Program-made: the position numbers and the translations under genes
Shown: positions 1 through 9,361 of the stretch, piece by piece
Position numbering within the stretch: the stretch's first letter is position 1
Layout of the letters: each line of letters starts with the position of its first letter
Source: JAAYAY01 sp964429355
GTDB taxonomy: Bacteria; Planctomycetota; Planctomycetia; Pirellulales; Thermoguttaceae
Reading direction: 5' to 3'
Length of the DNA stretch: 9,699 nucleotides
NCBI GenBank assembly: GCA_964429355.1
Contig: CAYSCH010000358.1
Span: 1-9,699 of the forward strand
The notes under the pieces: model-generated
What the model was told of the DNA's origin: nothing
Database searches by the model: none
Seen by the model: only the letters and a program-made list of their open reading frames with translations

Positions 1-2
1 CC

Positions 3-47
3 CTCAACTTCCAGCGTTTTGAGGATGTCTCATTGATGGCCGCGTGA
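3..47 (+). CDS. Possible 3' end of a protein gene running in from the left edge
   Basis: One frame stays open from the left edge and ends with LNFQRFEDVSLMAA and a TGA at 45-47. The codons (CTC, AAC, TTC, CAG, GAG, GTC, GCC, GCG) resemble those of the real genes in this window. The other two plus-strand frames also stop within 36 bases, so the argument rests only on composition of 14 residues. No function can be assigned. If real, the gene is convergent with the HEAT-repeat gene, and 48-264 is the gap between the two tails, where I saw no clear terminator. Confidence 0.25.
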   Translation, partial: LNFQRFEDVSLMAA

Positions 48-264
48 GGTATAGAACTACACGAATCGGGGATGGCAGGCACGAAGGGGGCGGCCAAACA
101 GACAAGACCGTCGTTTCGGCCAGATCGGAGGAAATTGCGGTAAGGCGTTGCAGGAGTACGATGGGACGGGGCCGACAGAACTTGCACGCAAGACACCAGC
201 GCAAGCATGCCAGGGGCAAGCCCACGCGGCCTTCAGCACCCTTCTGCCAATCGCGCAACCCGAT

Positions 265-1452
265 TCAGTCGCGGCGGGGATTGATGTGCTCGTAGCGGCG
301 TTGGGCGGCGTGCCAGGTCTTCCACTGGACGATGTTGAAGCCGTAACTCTGACCGGTCAGTTTGACCAGTGCGTCGAGAACGGCGCGGTTCTGACTGGGG
401 ACGTCGACGATCACTTCGCTGCTGCCGGCCGAGAGTCCGGAGTTGCCGCGGTTGTCGAAGCCGGTGGACGTTTGCCCGCTGCCCTGTTTGATGCGATGCT
501 TGTGGACGGTGACCAGGGATCGGATCAAGGGGCCAATGGCCGAAGGGTCTTCGAGATAGCCGAGGGCAAAACCGGCGGCATTGATATCTCCGACCTTGCT
601 GCTCCCGAGGAGCCCAACGAAGTACTCGACGGCGACACGCTTGCCTTTGAGGTGGTCGAGGCATGTGTACTTCAACTCGTCGACGGGCTCCTTCATGTAA
701 GCTGCTGCAAGTGCCATGGCGGCATGATCGTTTCCAATGTTGCCGAGGGCGTTCAGATACAGCTCGCGGACGTGGGGGTTGGATTCGTCTACGAGGGCTT
801 CTCCCAAGGCTTTGATTGCCGCCGGATCGTTCATCTGGAGAATCGCCCGTCGCGCCGCATCCGCCCCATTGCCCGAATCCAACTGGTCGCGATAAGTTTT
901 GAGCTTCGCCTTCCAGTCCCTCTGAGTGCTGGCTCTCTGGCGCTCTTCCTCGATCAACTGGATCTCCTGCGGCGTACGCCAGTTGCCTTCGAACTGGACA
1001 TAGCCTCGGTTACGGAACTGATCGTCGCGAGTGGTCCAAACTCCGTTTTTGCGTTCGTATCCGAGCAGACGGCGAGCCTCGGCGTGATCCGGATCGAGAT
1101 GCAGGATCCGATTCAGATGGTGCTCTCGCTGCTGGAGCAGGGTGTTCTCGCGGCACCATTCAGCAATCTTCCATTGATCCTCAACTGTGTCGGCAAAGCG
1201 AGGCCAGATCCGTTCGTAGGTATCGATCTCGGGGCGCTGGTAATCTCGCTTGGCAACTTGGTAGCGATCGATCTTGAAGACCACTCCCTCGTCGGTTCGC
1301 ACGACATAGTCGGTCAGTGGGACCTGGTTGGGATTGAGCAATTCCCCGGCCACGCGTCCCCCACTGTTCAGGGTAAACTCTTCCCTGCCACTCGCCGAGA
1401 GCTGAGAGGTTGCCAAAAGGGTCACAGCAATGAAGAAACGGGCGGCTTGCAT
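265..1452 (-). CDS. Secreted HEAT-repeat-like protein (395 aa), function unknown
   Basis: The N-terminus is a plausible Sec signal peptide: MQAARFF followed by the hydrophobic IAVTLLATSQLSASG, with likely cleavage near residue 20-22. The mature protein should be periplasmic or surface-exposed. Residues 25-75 are beta-rich (GGRVAGELL, YVVRTDEGVVFKID) and resemble the small domain that often opens planctomycete repeat proteins. Two G-x-W segments follow (GVWTT near 137, GNWRTPQE near 156). An acidic/basic helical stretch lies at 163-192. Residues 196-315 form alpha-helical repeats of HEAT/PBS-lyase type, with phrases such as AAIKALGEALVD, VRELYLNALGNIG and AAGFALGYLEDPSAIGPLIRSL. The C-terminus (357-386) has VLDALVKLTGQ followed by W-x-x-W. 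No catalytic motif is visible, so a scaffold or protein-interaction role is inferred. No Shine-Dalgarno precedes the ATG, but a TATAAT box lies about 50 bases upstream. It is divergent from the GH13 gene. Confidence 0.85.
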   Translation of the reverse strand: MQAARFFIAVTLLATSQLSASGREEFTLNSGGRVAGELLNPNQVPLTDYVVRTDEGVVFKIDRYQVAKRDYQRPEIDTYERIWPRFADTVEDQWKIAEWCRENTLLQQREHHLNRILHLDPDHAEARRLLGYERKNGVWTTRDDQFRNRGYVQFEGNWRTPQEIQLIEEERQRASTQRDWKAKLKTYRDQLDSGNGADAARRAILQMNDPAAIKALGEALVDESNPHVRELYLNALGNIGNDHAAMALAAAYMKEPVDELKYTCLDHLKGKRVAVEYFVGLLGSSKVGDINAAGFALGYLEDPSAIGPLIRSLVTVHKHRIKQGSGQTSTGFDNRGNSGLSAGSSEVIVDVPSQNRAVLDALVKLTGQSYGFNIVQWKTWHAAQRRYEHINPRRD

Positions 1453-1974
1453 GGAATCGCGAGACTTGAAGACGGGGAGCGGTCTGGCGGGGCACCTTTT
1501 CTATTATACGAACCTTTCCGCCGGCGCAGCAACGAATTTGCCCGCCCACCGTTCTGCGAAAACCGATCGTGACGGTCGTGCGTGCCCCCTGTTCGTAGAA
1601 AGTGTCCAATTACCACGATTGTCGCGTTTTTCGCCAATCCGAAACCTACGAATACACGATCCCCGGTTTTACCTTCGCGGCGGATCCTGCGCCACTTCAC
1701 AGGATCATATTCGCCCAACCTACCGCAACTTCTTTCCACCCGAAGCAAGGTGGCAATTCACGGGCATTCGGCTGACGCGTTGAGCAACGGGGCTTGCACA
1801 AACCCAGCCTCGCCGCAAAACTGAAAGATTCTGCCAGAGCGGGGAGCTTCGCCGGGCATGGACGTACACAACCGGCAGCATGGTGTGCGGCTCCCAAATG
1901 TTCTCTGCATTCTTCGGCGAGGGCCCTGAAGGCCGATCTCGCCCGATCATTTCCGCCAAATCTGACAAGGGATC
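1453..1974. other. Divergent intergenic region between HEAT-repeat and GH13 genes
   Basis: These 522 bases separate two divergent genes. The part near the HEAT gene holds the TATAAT promoter. A perfect 7-bp inverted repeat (GATCCTG at 1683-1689, CAGGATC at 1700-1706, 10-base loop) lies roughly in the middle; one such match is expected by chance in a region this size. No convincing promoter for the GH13 gene was found. Short open frames on both strands have atypical residue composition and no start signals, so I read the region as non-coding. Confidence 0.6.
1503..1532 (-). promoter_or_regulatory. Likely sigma70-type promoter of the HEAT-repeat gene
   Basis: On the minus strand a perfect TATAAT lies at 1508-1503. 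A weak -35 (TTGCTG, three of six matches) lies at 1532-1527 with an 18-base spacer. Transcription would start near 1496 and leave a leader of about 44 bases before the ATG at 1452. The -10 is strong in a GC-rich region; the -35 is poor, so the call rests on the -10 and its position. Confidence 0.45.
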
Positions 1975-3480
<1,506 letters not shown>

Positions 3481-3489
<9 letters not shown>

Positions 3490-6400
3490 ATCCGGCCGAT
3501 CCACAACGATGTCGCCCAGGTCGATCGTTTCATTCGCCTTGGCTTCGAACGTCTTGGCGACGACTGGTTGCCCGTCGCGGCCCACGGTTATGCTGTAGAT
3601 GGCTCCGGGGATGAGGGCTGGCAGGGTGAAATGACCTTGTTCGTCGCTCTCGAGGGATCCGTAATTGACTCGGTCGATGTTCGCAATGAAATCGGTATTG
3701 GCCTGCAGAAGACCGAGCCTGGAGACGGGCAGGCCCGGCGGAGCAAACTTCGAGACACCGGGCGTCACGATCATCTCGTCACTCATCTCATGCTGGTCGA
3801 AGTCTGCCACCGGTTTTCCTTCGGAGTCAACCAGTCGCATCGTGGCCCGACCGCAGGGCATGAGGACCACTCGCACCGGCCCATCCCCCGCCTTGACGAC
3901 GACGGTCGCTCCAAGCTGACGCTTGGGATCCAGGAAATAGATGGGGCACTCTTCGCCTGCTGTGAGGCCAGCAATCTGGAAACGCCCGTCGAGGATCGTT
4001 TGCGGAATAGCCTGCCATCGCAACCATGAGGCACGGATGTTCAAACGAGAGATCATCAAGGCCTCGGCAACCGGCGAGCCCTGCTGGTCGACGATCTCGC
4101 CGGTGATCACGGGACTTCGTTCGAGTGTGAGCGCCACTTCCACCGGGTTGGAATCGATCTCTGGATCCAGCTTCTCGATCGCATGGGCGTAGACCCTCTG
4201 GCCGCCCGGTTTCCCTCGGGAAAGTTCACGACTGCTGGATTGTCGGACGACATATTCGTTGACGGGGCCGTGCACGAACAACCGGCCCGGTCCAGGGAGC
4301 ACTCCGATCTCGAACTGGCCCTGCTCGTTCGAGAGCCGGATGTTCTGCCAGCCGGTCACGATGTCGTCGGCATCGTGACTGTTGTTGGCCTCTTCGGGAA
4401 CGTATTGAACCGAGGCGCCGACAACCGGTTTCTCCGTGCCCGACTCGACAACCTTGCCTCGCACGAGCACGCCCCGGGGCAGAGAAAGGTCGACCTGTTT
4501 GACGGTTGCGTCTTCGTCGTCCCATCGAAGGTCCGGAATCTGGCGGATGAGATAGGGGCTGCCGTCGGGAGGATAGGCCAAAATACCAAACCGGATTCCC
4601 GGATTCGGACAGATGCGGTACTTTCCGTCGGCGCCCGTTTGCCCGGCGACCGAGACCATGGAGCCGTGTTCTTCCTGACTGGCCCAGATCGTGACCCTGG
4701 CGTTTGGTATCGCTTCGTGGGTGTCCGCGTAGCGAACGATTCCTTCGAAGAACCGGCTCGAAACCAGCGCGATCAGGGCCTCTTCGCCCGGATTCACGTT
4801 CTTGACCTGCGGACGATAGGTGCCGTCGTACTTGCCACGTTCCTCGGGGGCACCGGTGTTCAGACTGATTCCCTGCCGTGCGAAACGATCGTCGTTGATC
4901 TCGAAGTAGACACCATGCCCGGTAGGAACACCGCGGATCGTGAATCGGCCACCTTCATCGGAGCTCACTTCCGGCAGCCAGGCTGCCGGAGGATGCGGGG
5001 ACTCAATGAAGACACCTCCAGCACGCCCTTGATCGTTGGCCCTCAGTTGCACCGATCGGACCCAGAACCGCACATCGCTTGCCGGTTTGCCTTGGCTGTC
5101 GACAAACCTGCCTCGAATGGGTTCTTCCGATGGAAACGTGAGCGAAGCTTCGGCCCCCGCCGCCTCGAGATTGAGTTGCTGCCAGGCGATTCCCTTCCCG
5201 TCGATTCGGGCGATGATCATTGCGTTACGATGGGTCTTCGTAGAGAGCTGTGCCAGGCTCAAGCGAAATGCTCCCTCTTCATCGGTGACAGCTTCACCAA
5301 ACACCTCAGTGCCAGGCGTGAAGTCGCCCCCTTGCCTGACTCGCGTGCTGCTGGCAACGGCGGCAACGTGGGCGCCGGCCAGGGGTTTGCCATCGCTATC
5401 CACGACCCGGCCACGGACCGTGAACTTGTCGTGCCCTGCATCGGCCGCCGTGTCGGCCTGTCGCCCGTCGGTTCTTGCCGGCGCCGCCGATACGCTGTCT
5501 CCTTCGTCTTCCGCCGCGGATGCCGAATCGAGACCGACCAGCCCCGCGGCGGCTGTGACGAGCAGTCCTCCGGTGATCACCAGCACCAGCAACAACGTAC
5601 CCACCCGGGTCGACAGACAGCGAGATCGATCGGTGATCCGCATGACTCTCCTGGCGAGCATCGATTTGACCGAAACAATGCCGACCGCCGCGGCCGCCAA
5701 CGGCGTCACCGACAGCGCCGCAATCTCCACCAGCCGGTGGGCGTAGTCGCTTCGATCGCTGCCCAGTTGCACCACATAGTCGTCGCAAACCTCTTCGGCC
5801 GTCGCATCGATCCGGCGAGAAAGAACCCAGAGGAGCGGCTGGAAGAAGAAGACGGCGGTTGCCAGACGGGCAAGCAGGCTCCAGTGGCAGTCGCGGCGGC
5901 GCAGATGAGCCAACTCATGGATCAACACGTCGCCAAGCGACACGGCCTCGAACTCCTCCGGCAGCAGCACGACCGGGCGGCGCAGGCCCGTCAGACAAGG
6001 GCTCGGCAGATAGGGGCTGTGCTTGACCTCGGGCGCCGTGATCGCCAGTCGCTCGGCGATCTGGCGGCAGGCCGTCAGGGTATCCGGTTCCGCATCGACG
6101 GCCGAACGCCGGATCCGCGTCAGCCCACGCCACGCACCGGCCAGTCGCACGAGAAGTCCCGCGGCAACGACCAACCAAATGAGGCTGAAAACCATTGCGA
6201 TCCGGCCGAAGGACCGGACGACGAGGTCGGGCGACCCGCTGGTAATTGCTGTCGGCGCGGCAGATATGCGCAGCGACTGGTTCTTTGTCAATGGAACGCC
6301 TATTGACACGGAGGCCTCGCGGCTGGCAACGCCATCCGAATCAACATGCCGCGGGCGTTCAGAAGTCGCAATCACTCCGCCAGGTCCAGGCGAGGTCGGC

Positions 6401-6720
6401 ACCGGACTGGATGGATTTGCGTCCGCAAGCACGGGAGCCCCGTTCGACTCGCGAAATGCCCATGCTGCGGGCAGATTGAGGAAGCTGCCAGGAATCCCCG
6501 CCATTGCCAGCATCCAGGTGACCAGCGGACAGGCGAGTACGGCAACCAGGGCTGTGCGGTAGATGGTCGACTGCACGGCCGAACCACGCCCTCGCAGGAG
6601 TCGGCCGACGCACAAGCCGACCACAAGGAGCAGGGAAGATTGAACCAGCCAGTTCGCGCCGAACTGGGCCAGGTTCGCGGCTCCATTCAGAGACTGTGTC
6701 TGCAAGAGAACTATGTTCAT
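3481..6720 (-). CDS. M56 (BlaR1/MecR1-type) membrane metalloprotease with six carboxypeptidase-regulatory-like modules (1079 aa)
   Basis: Partner of the BlaI repressor just upstream. Numbering is from the ATG at 6720. Hydrophobic segments at about 22-42, 53-75, 172-194 and 373-396 match the four-helix BlaR1 topology. The zinc site HELAH is at 268-272, followed by EEVCDD at 309-314, the usual place of the third ligand, and the conserved SMLARRVMRI at 353-362 before the last helix. BlaR1 then has a penicillin-binding sensor. This protein instead has about six beta-sandwich modules of carboxypeptidase-regulatory type, near 433-517, 534-617, 657-730, 752-837, 871-942 and 957-1049, each with a V-x-G-x-V-x-D-x-x-G-x-P-like opening and a D-E-x-G-x-F-like strand. 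They should be extracytoplasmic. No transpeptidase motif is present, so beta-lactam sensing is not implied; the ligand is unknown. The start is chosen for AGGGG five bases upstream of the ATG. A GTG at 6759 would add 13 residues but has a poorer context. The 3' end overlaps the GH13 gene by 9 bp. Confidence 0.9.
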
Positions 6721-6724
6721 AACA

Positions 6725-6729
6725 ACCCC
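6725..6729 (-). promoter_or_regulatory. Shine-Dalgarno that decides the M56 start
   Basis: On the minus strand AGGGG lies at 6729-6725, then four bases (6724-6721), then the ATG at 6720-6718. This favours the ATG over the upstream in-frame GTG at 6759. A small dyad, CTATC-ATC-GATAG at 6741-6729, abuts or overlaps the site. Confidence 0.55.
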
Positions 6730-6795
6730 TATCGATGATAGAGCCGCTGACAAGACCACCCGCCCTGCATCCCAATTCCCACAACGTTCGGTCTC

Positions 6796-7164
6796 TCACC
6801 GACGCTCGTCGATCAACCGGCGAATCTCATTGAGTTCCCTGGTCGACACCTTCTCATTCTTCAGCAGGTGGGCAACCAGGTCGGCAACGTTGCCTCCGAA
6901 GACCCGCTGGACGAGATCGCGCGTCACGTTCTTGCGATAGTTGGCTTCCTCCACGAGCGGGAAGAAAACAAAGGTCCTGCCCTCCGCCTCGTGAGCCACC
7001 GCCCCCTTGTCTTCCAGCCCGCGAAGAAGCGTTTGGACCGTGCTGTGTGCGACGGGCTCCGACTGGTTGAGCTCGTCAGTGATCTCCCTCGCCGTGGCGC
7101 GGCCCAGTTTCCAGAGCACCTGCATGATCAGGAGCTGCATCCGTCCCAATCGGGGAGCAGTCAT
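6796..7164 (-). CDS. blaI: BlaI/MecI/CopY-family transcriptional repressor (122 aa)
   Basis: A winged-helix repressor of normal length for the family (about 120-130 residues). Residues 3-70 form the DNA-binding domain: LGRMQLLIMQVLWKLGRATAREI (6-28) matches the family opening, the recognition helix is in SEPVAHSTVQTLLRGLEDKG (35-54), and the wing is VAHEAEGRTFVFFPLV (56-71). Residues 75-122 form the helical dimerisation tail (VFGGNVADLVAHLL, then STRELNEIRRLIDERR). In known systems the dimer binds a dyad in its own promoter and is inactivated by cleavage by the membrane protease. Such a dyad lies at 7183-7200. By hand alignment to staphylococcal BlaI, the Asn-Phe scissile bond falls near His99-Leu100 here, so the cleaved sequence would differ. 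GAAAGGA at 7179-7173 is a good RBS eight bases before the ATG. The M56 gene follows after 75 bases, so the two are probably co-transcribed. The symbol denotes family, not a link to beta-lactamase. Confidence 0.93.
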   Translation of the reverse strand: MTAPRLGRMQLLIMQVLWKLGRATAREITDELNQSEPVAHSTVQTLLRGLEDKGAVAHEAEGRTFVFFPLVEEANYRKNVTRDLVQRVFGGNVADLVAHLLKNEKVSTRELNEIRRLIDERR

Positions 7165-7172
7165 ACGTGCAA

Positions 7173-7179
7173 TCCTTTC
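7173..7179 (-). promoter_or_regulatory. Shine-Dalgarno of the BlaI gene
   Basis: On the minus strand GAAAGGA lies at 7179-7173, eight bases before the ATG at 7164-7162. This is the best-formed ribosome binding site in the window and supports the chosen start. Confidence 0.65.
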
Positions 7180-7182
7180 TAT

Positions 7183-7200
7183 GATTTACTTAACTAAATC
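7183..7200. promoter_or_regulatory. Probable BlaI operator: 18-bp dyad
   Basis: The sequence GATTTACTTAACTAAATC is an inverted repeat in which eight of nine base pairs match; only the C7189/C7194 pair fails. The centre is TTAA. It overlaps the -10 box of the BlaI promoter and covers the expected transcription start, so bound repressor would block initiation. BlaI-family proteins are known to bind dyads in their own promoters; the half-site here (GATTTAnTT) is not the classic TACA/TGTA form. Binding by this BlaI is inferred. No second copy was seen elsewhere in the window. Confidence 0.6.
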
Positions 7201-7224
7201 TATTAATATAAACGATCGTGTCAA
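7197..7224 (-). promoter_or_regulatory. Promoter of the BlaI-M56 operon
   Basis: On the minus strand a perfect TTGACA -35 is at 7224-7219, followed by a 16-base spacer and TAGATT (four of six matches) at 7202-7197. Initiation is expected near 7190, inside the 7183-7200 dyad, giving a leader of about 25 bases. The spacer and the following 30 bases are AT-rich in an otherwise GC-rich region. Confidence 0.6.
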
Positions 7225-7394
7225 GAGGAATGCAGAGGCGATCTCGGAGAATTCTTCCGGCGGGATGGAACGCGAGTTGGCGGCACCTGCCAGGAAAGGG
7301 ACATCGTCGCTTCCCGCCTCTGTGTGCCCTACGTACAATTCTGCTCAGTCAAGGATCGACAACCCGACAGAAACGAACTGAGGCGAATTTCGAC

Positions 7395-9098
7395 GTGGCA
7401 AAACGAGACGCAAAACCCCTCGGCGGTATCATTCACGCCTATCAGCGGTACGATCCTAAGAATATCCCCTCGCCGCTGGCAGAAACGCCCGATGTGCTGT
7501 CCCAGGCCTTCGACCACATGCTGGCCTTCGGCAGCCTGCGAGAGCTCACGGAGGAGCAGTTGGCTCGGGCGGTGAAGCTCGATCCGCGTCAGATCGCCGG
7601 GTTGGGGCCAAGCCTTGACTGGCTCATCGCCCGGTTGTTGGAGCGGCGCCGCCGGATCCTCGAGAAGTACGAAACCGGCCGTGTCCAACGAGAGGCGGCT
7701 GAACGTTATTTGGAGTTCGGACGCACGATCCGCCCTCCCGAGCCAATCCAGCAAGCCTACTATGCAGCCTTTCGCGAGGAACAGCTCTTTCAGTTGGAGC
7801 GGCTGTGGTACCGTTGCGGCGATGACCGCGGAAAACTCGCCCGTCAACTCGTGCAACTCGTTCACCGGCTTGGCGAGAAATACCAGATCGATGAACTGGC
7901 CGCCAGGTATCCCTTCACCGGTCGCACACAGTTGACGATCCCCATGGCGCTGGAGATCAAGGAAGAGCTGGAGATGATCGACCGGCTCCTCAAGCAGTTG
8001 GAGCAGGCCAAGGAAACGGCCCAGATCGGCATCATCGACCTGGACGAGCTTGCCGAACTGGCAGAGCCGGAAGAAATGGAGGGTCTTCGCAAGCTGGCCG
8101 AGCAGATCGAAGAGATGATTCGCGAGCTGGCCGACCGTCAGGGCCTGGAACGGACGAAGCAAGGGTTCAACCTCACACCGAAGGCCTATCGGTTGTTTCA
8201 GGGCCGGCTTTTGGAGCGGATCTTCAGCCAGCTCGATGCTTCGCGATCCGGGCGGCACCAGGGGGTCGTCGGCGAGGGGGCCGTCGAGTTGCTCCAGACG
8301 AAGCCCTACGAGTTCGGCGATTCGGTGGCCAACATGGACACGGTCGGCTCGATGGAAAACGCCATGATTCGCGGCGGGCCGGGCCTGCCCGTGCGAATGA
8401 AGTCGGAAGACATCCTCATCCATCGCACACGCAACACGCCCAAGTGCGCCACGGTCGTGTTGTTGGACATGAGCGGTTCGATGCGCTACGACGGGCTGTA
8501 CATCGACGTCAAGCGGATGGGCCTGGCCCTCGAAGGCCTGATCCGCCGCGAATACCCGGGCGATTACCTGCAGTTCATCGAGATGGCCACTTTTGCCAGG
8601 CCTCGACACGTGAGCGAGATCGCCTCGCTCTTGCCCAAACCGGTCACCCTCCACGAACCGGTCGTTCAGCTTCGCGCCGACATGAGCAACGAGCGGCTCA
8701 GCGAGCTGGACGTGCCGCCCCACTTCACCAACATCCAGCACGGGCTGCAGCTCGCGCGCCGGTTCCTCGCCGCCCAGGACACTCCCAACCGCCAGGTGAT
8801 CCTCATCACCGACGGGCTGCCGACCGCCCATTTCGAAGCGGAGAATCTGTATCTCCTCTACCCGCCCCATCGCCGGACGGAAGAGGCAACGATGCGCGAA
8901 GGGCAGTATTGTTGCCGCGAACAGATCACGATCAACATCTTCTTGTTGCCCACCTGGTCGCAGTCGAGTGAAGACGTTCGCTTCGCTTACCGTCTGGCGG
9001 AGTCGACTTCCGGCCGGGTATTCTTCACGGCCGGCAAGGACCTCGACCGCTACGTGGTCTGGGACTACCGCAACCGGCGGCGCGAGCTGATCGGATAA
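7395..9098 (+). CDS. VWA-domain protein with long N-terminal region and intact MIDAS (567 aa)
   Basis: Numbering is from the GTG at 7395. The C-terminal part (about 350-550) is a von Willebrand A fold with a full metal-ion site: D358-M-S360-G-S362, then Thr445 in HFTNIQHG and Asp473 in LITDGLPT. It resembles the ChlD-like/CoxE-like VWA proteins that work with MoxR-type AAA+ ATPases. Residues 1-180 look helical and Arg-rich. Residues 185-252 are strongly charged and probably coiled-coil (EIKEELEMIDRLLKQ, then LDELAELAEPEEMEG). Residues 255-345 form a conserved-looking linker (GFNLTPKAYRLFQGRLL, KPYEFGD). No signal peptide or membrane helix is seen, so it is probably cytoplasmic. The frame is open back to a GTG at 7218, but the extra 59 codons cross the divergent promoter and translate to an arginine-rich non-protein-like sequence. 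GAGG at 7380-7383 precedes the chosen GTG by 11 bases. A weak -10 (TACAAT, 7334-7339) could serve it. No AAA+ partner lies in this window. Confidence 0.88.
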   Translation: MAKRDAKPLGGIIHAYQRYDPKNIPSPLAETPDVLSQAFDHMLAFGSLRELTEEQLARAVKLDPRQIAGLGPSLDWLIARLLERRRRILEKYETGRVQREAAERYLEFGRTIRPPEPIQQAYYAAFREEQLFQLERLWYRCGDDRGKLARQLVQLVHRLGEKYQIDELAARYPFTGRTQLTIPMALEIKEELEMIDRLLKQLEQAKETAQIGIIDLDELAELAEPEEMEGLRKLAEQIEEMIRELADRQGLERTKQGFNLTPKAYRLFQGRLLERIFSQLDASRSGRHQGVVGEGAVELLQTKPYEFGDSVANMDTVGSMENAMIRGGPGLPVRMKSEDILIHRTRNTPKCATVVLLDMSGSMRYDGLYIDVKRMGLALEGLIRREYPGDYLQFIEMATFARPRHVSEIASLLPKPVTLHEPVVQLRADMSNERLSELDVPPHFTNIQHGLQLARRFLAAQDTPNRQVILITDGLPTAHFEAENLYLLYPPHRRTEEATMREGQYCCREQITINIFLLPTWSQSSEDVRFAYRLAESTSGRVFFTAGKDLDRYVVWDYRNRRRELIG

Positions 9099-9129
9099 GA
9101 CCCTGGCGGGAGAGCGTTCAAAGATCGTT

Positions 9130-9309
9130 TCAGCCCCAGAGGGGCGAAAGGAGGCCTGTCCCGCGGGTGGCACGGATGGTTTCTCCGCAGCAGACTTCCC
9201 ATTTCAGCAGCGCGTCTTCGGAGAATCGTCGGTGTTGCGTGAGCAAGAAGATGTTGGAATCTCGGCTTCCGCCTGCGTTCGCCAGAACACTCTCCAGTGA
9301 TACCGGCAT
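9130..9309 (-). CDS. Possible small hypothetical protein (59 aa)
   Basis: An ATG at 9309 opens 59 codons that end at a TGA at 9132-9130. The translation has ordinary protein composition (MPVSLESVLANAGG, then SNIFLLTQHRRFSEDALLKW, then EVCCGETIRATRG). I do not recognise it. The last codons (LLSPLWG) and the stop lie on the GCCCC/GGGGC hairpin repeat, so the end may be repeat-derived or the ORF may be a remnant. A TTGACA box lies about 75 bases upstream of the ATG. No Shine-Dalgarno is visible. It is convergent with the VWA gene. The ORF could equally be chance or part of a multi-copy repeat element. Confidence 0.3.
   Translation of the reverse strand: MPVSLESVLANAGGSRDSNIFLLTQHRRFSEDALLKWEVCCGETIRATRGTGLLSPLWG
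9133..9145. repeat. GCCCC/GGGGC hairpin repeat, copy 1
   Basis: GCCCC-AGA-GGGGC forms a 5-bp GC hairpin with a 3-base loop, followed by GAAAGG. It starts 34 bases after the VWA stop. Without a T-run it is a poor intrinsic terminator. It matches a second copy at 9661-9677 beyond the stem itself: GCCCCAG at the front and GGGGCGAnAGG at the back. Confidence 0.5.
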
Positions 9310-9361
9310 GGCCTTGCCCCTTGCCGTTGAGCCACCCGCCCGTGGCGCGATCGAGCGAGCT

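Larger units (their letters stand above)
7165..7394. promoter_or_regulatory. Divergent control region between BlaI-M56 operon and VWA gene
   Basis: About 230 bases hold the BlaI promoter, its overlapping dyad and the leader of the VWA gene. The AT-rich core (about 7180-7215) is at the BlaI end. Toward the VWA gene only a weak -10-like TACAAT at 7334-7339, without a matching -35, was seen. Because transcription diverges from here, the BlaI dyad could affect both directions, though it lies about 195 bases from the VWA start codon. Confidence 0.45.

Noticed and set aside
2..24. CCTCAA/TTGAGG dyad at the left edge as a terminator
   Set aside because: The stem is 6 bp with an 11-base loop, lies before the possible stop codon at 45-47, and has no following T-run.
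148..1572. 474-codon open frame on the plus strand opposite the HEAT-repeat gene
   Set aside because: It is antisense to a gene with a signal peptide, repeats and a promoter. GC-rich codon use in the real gene keeps the opposite frame open.
1683..1706. 7-bp inverted repeat as an operator or terminator
   Set aside because: A match of this length is expected about once by chance in the 522-base gap. It has no T-run and no clear relation to a promoter.
4183..6306. 707-codon open frame on the plus strand opposite the M56 gene
   Set aside because: Its translation has no recognisable domain and becomes Arg/Gln/Gly-rich low complexity, whereas the minus strand encodes clear protease and beta-module motifs.
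6729..6741. CTATC/GATAG hairpin as a translational switch for the M56 gene
   Set aside because: The stem is only 5 bp and AT-containing. It abuts the Shine-Dalgarno but is too weak to claim without conservation.
7218..7394. N-terminal extension of the VWA protein from a GTG at 7218
   Set aside because: The 59 extra residues are Arg-rich and unlike protein, and the extension would start within the -35 box of the divergent BlaI promoter.
7329..9173. 614-codon open frame on the minus strand opposite the VWA gene
   Set aside because: It is antisense to a protein with a complete MIDAS motif, shows no domain of its own, and has no promoter or ribosome binding site at its start.
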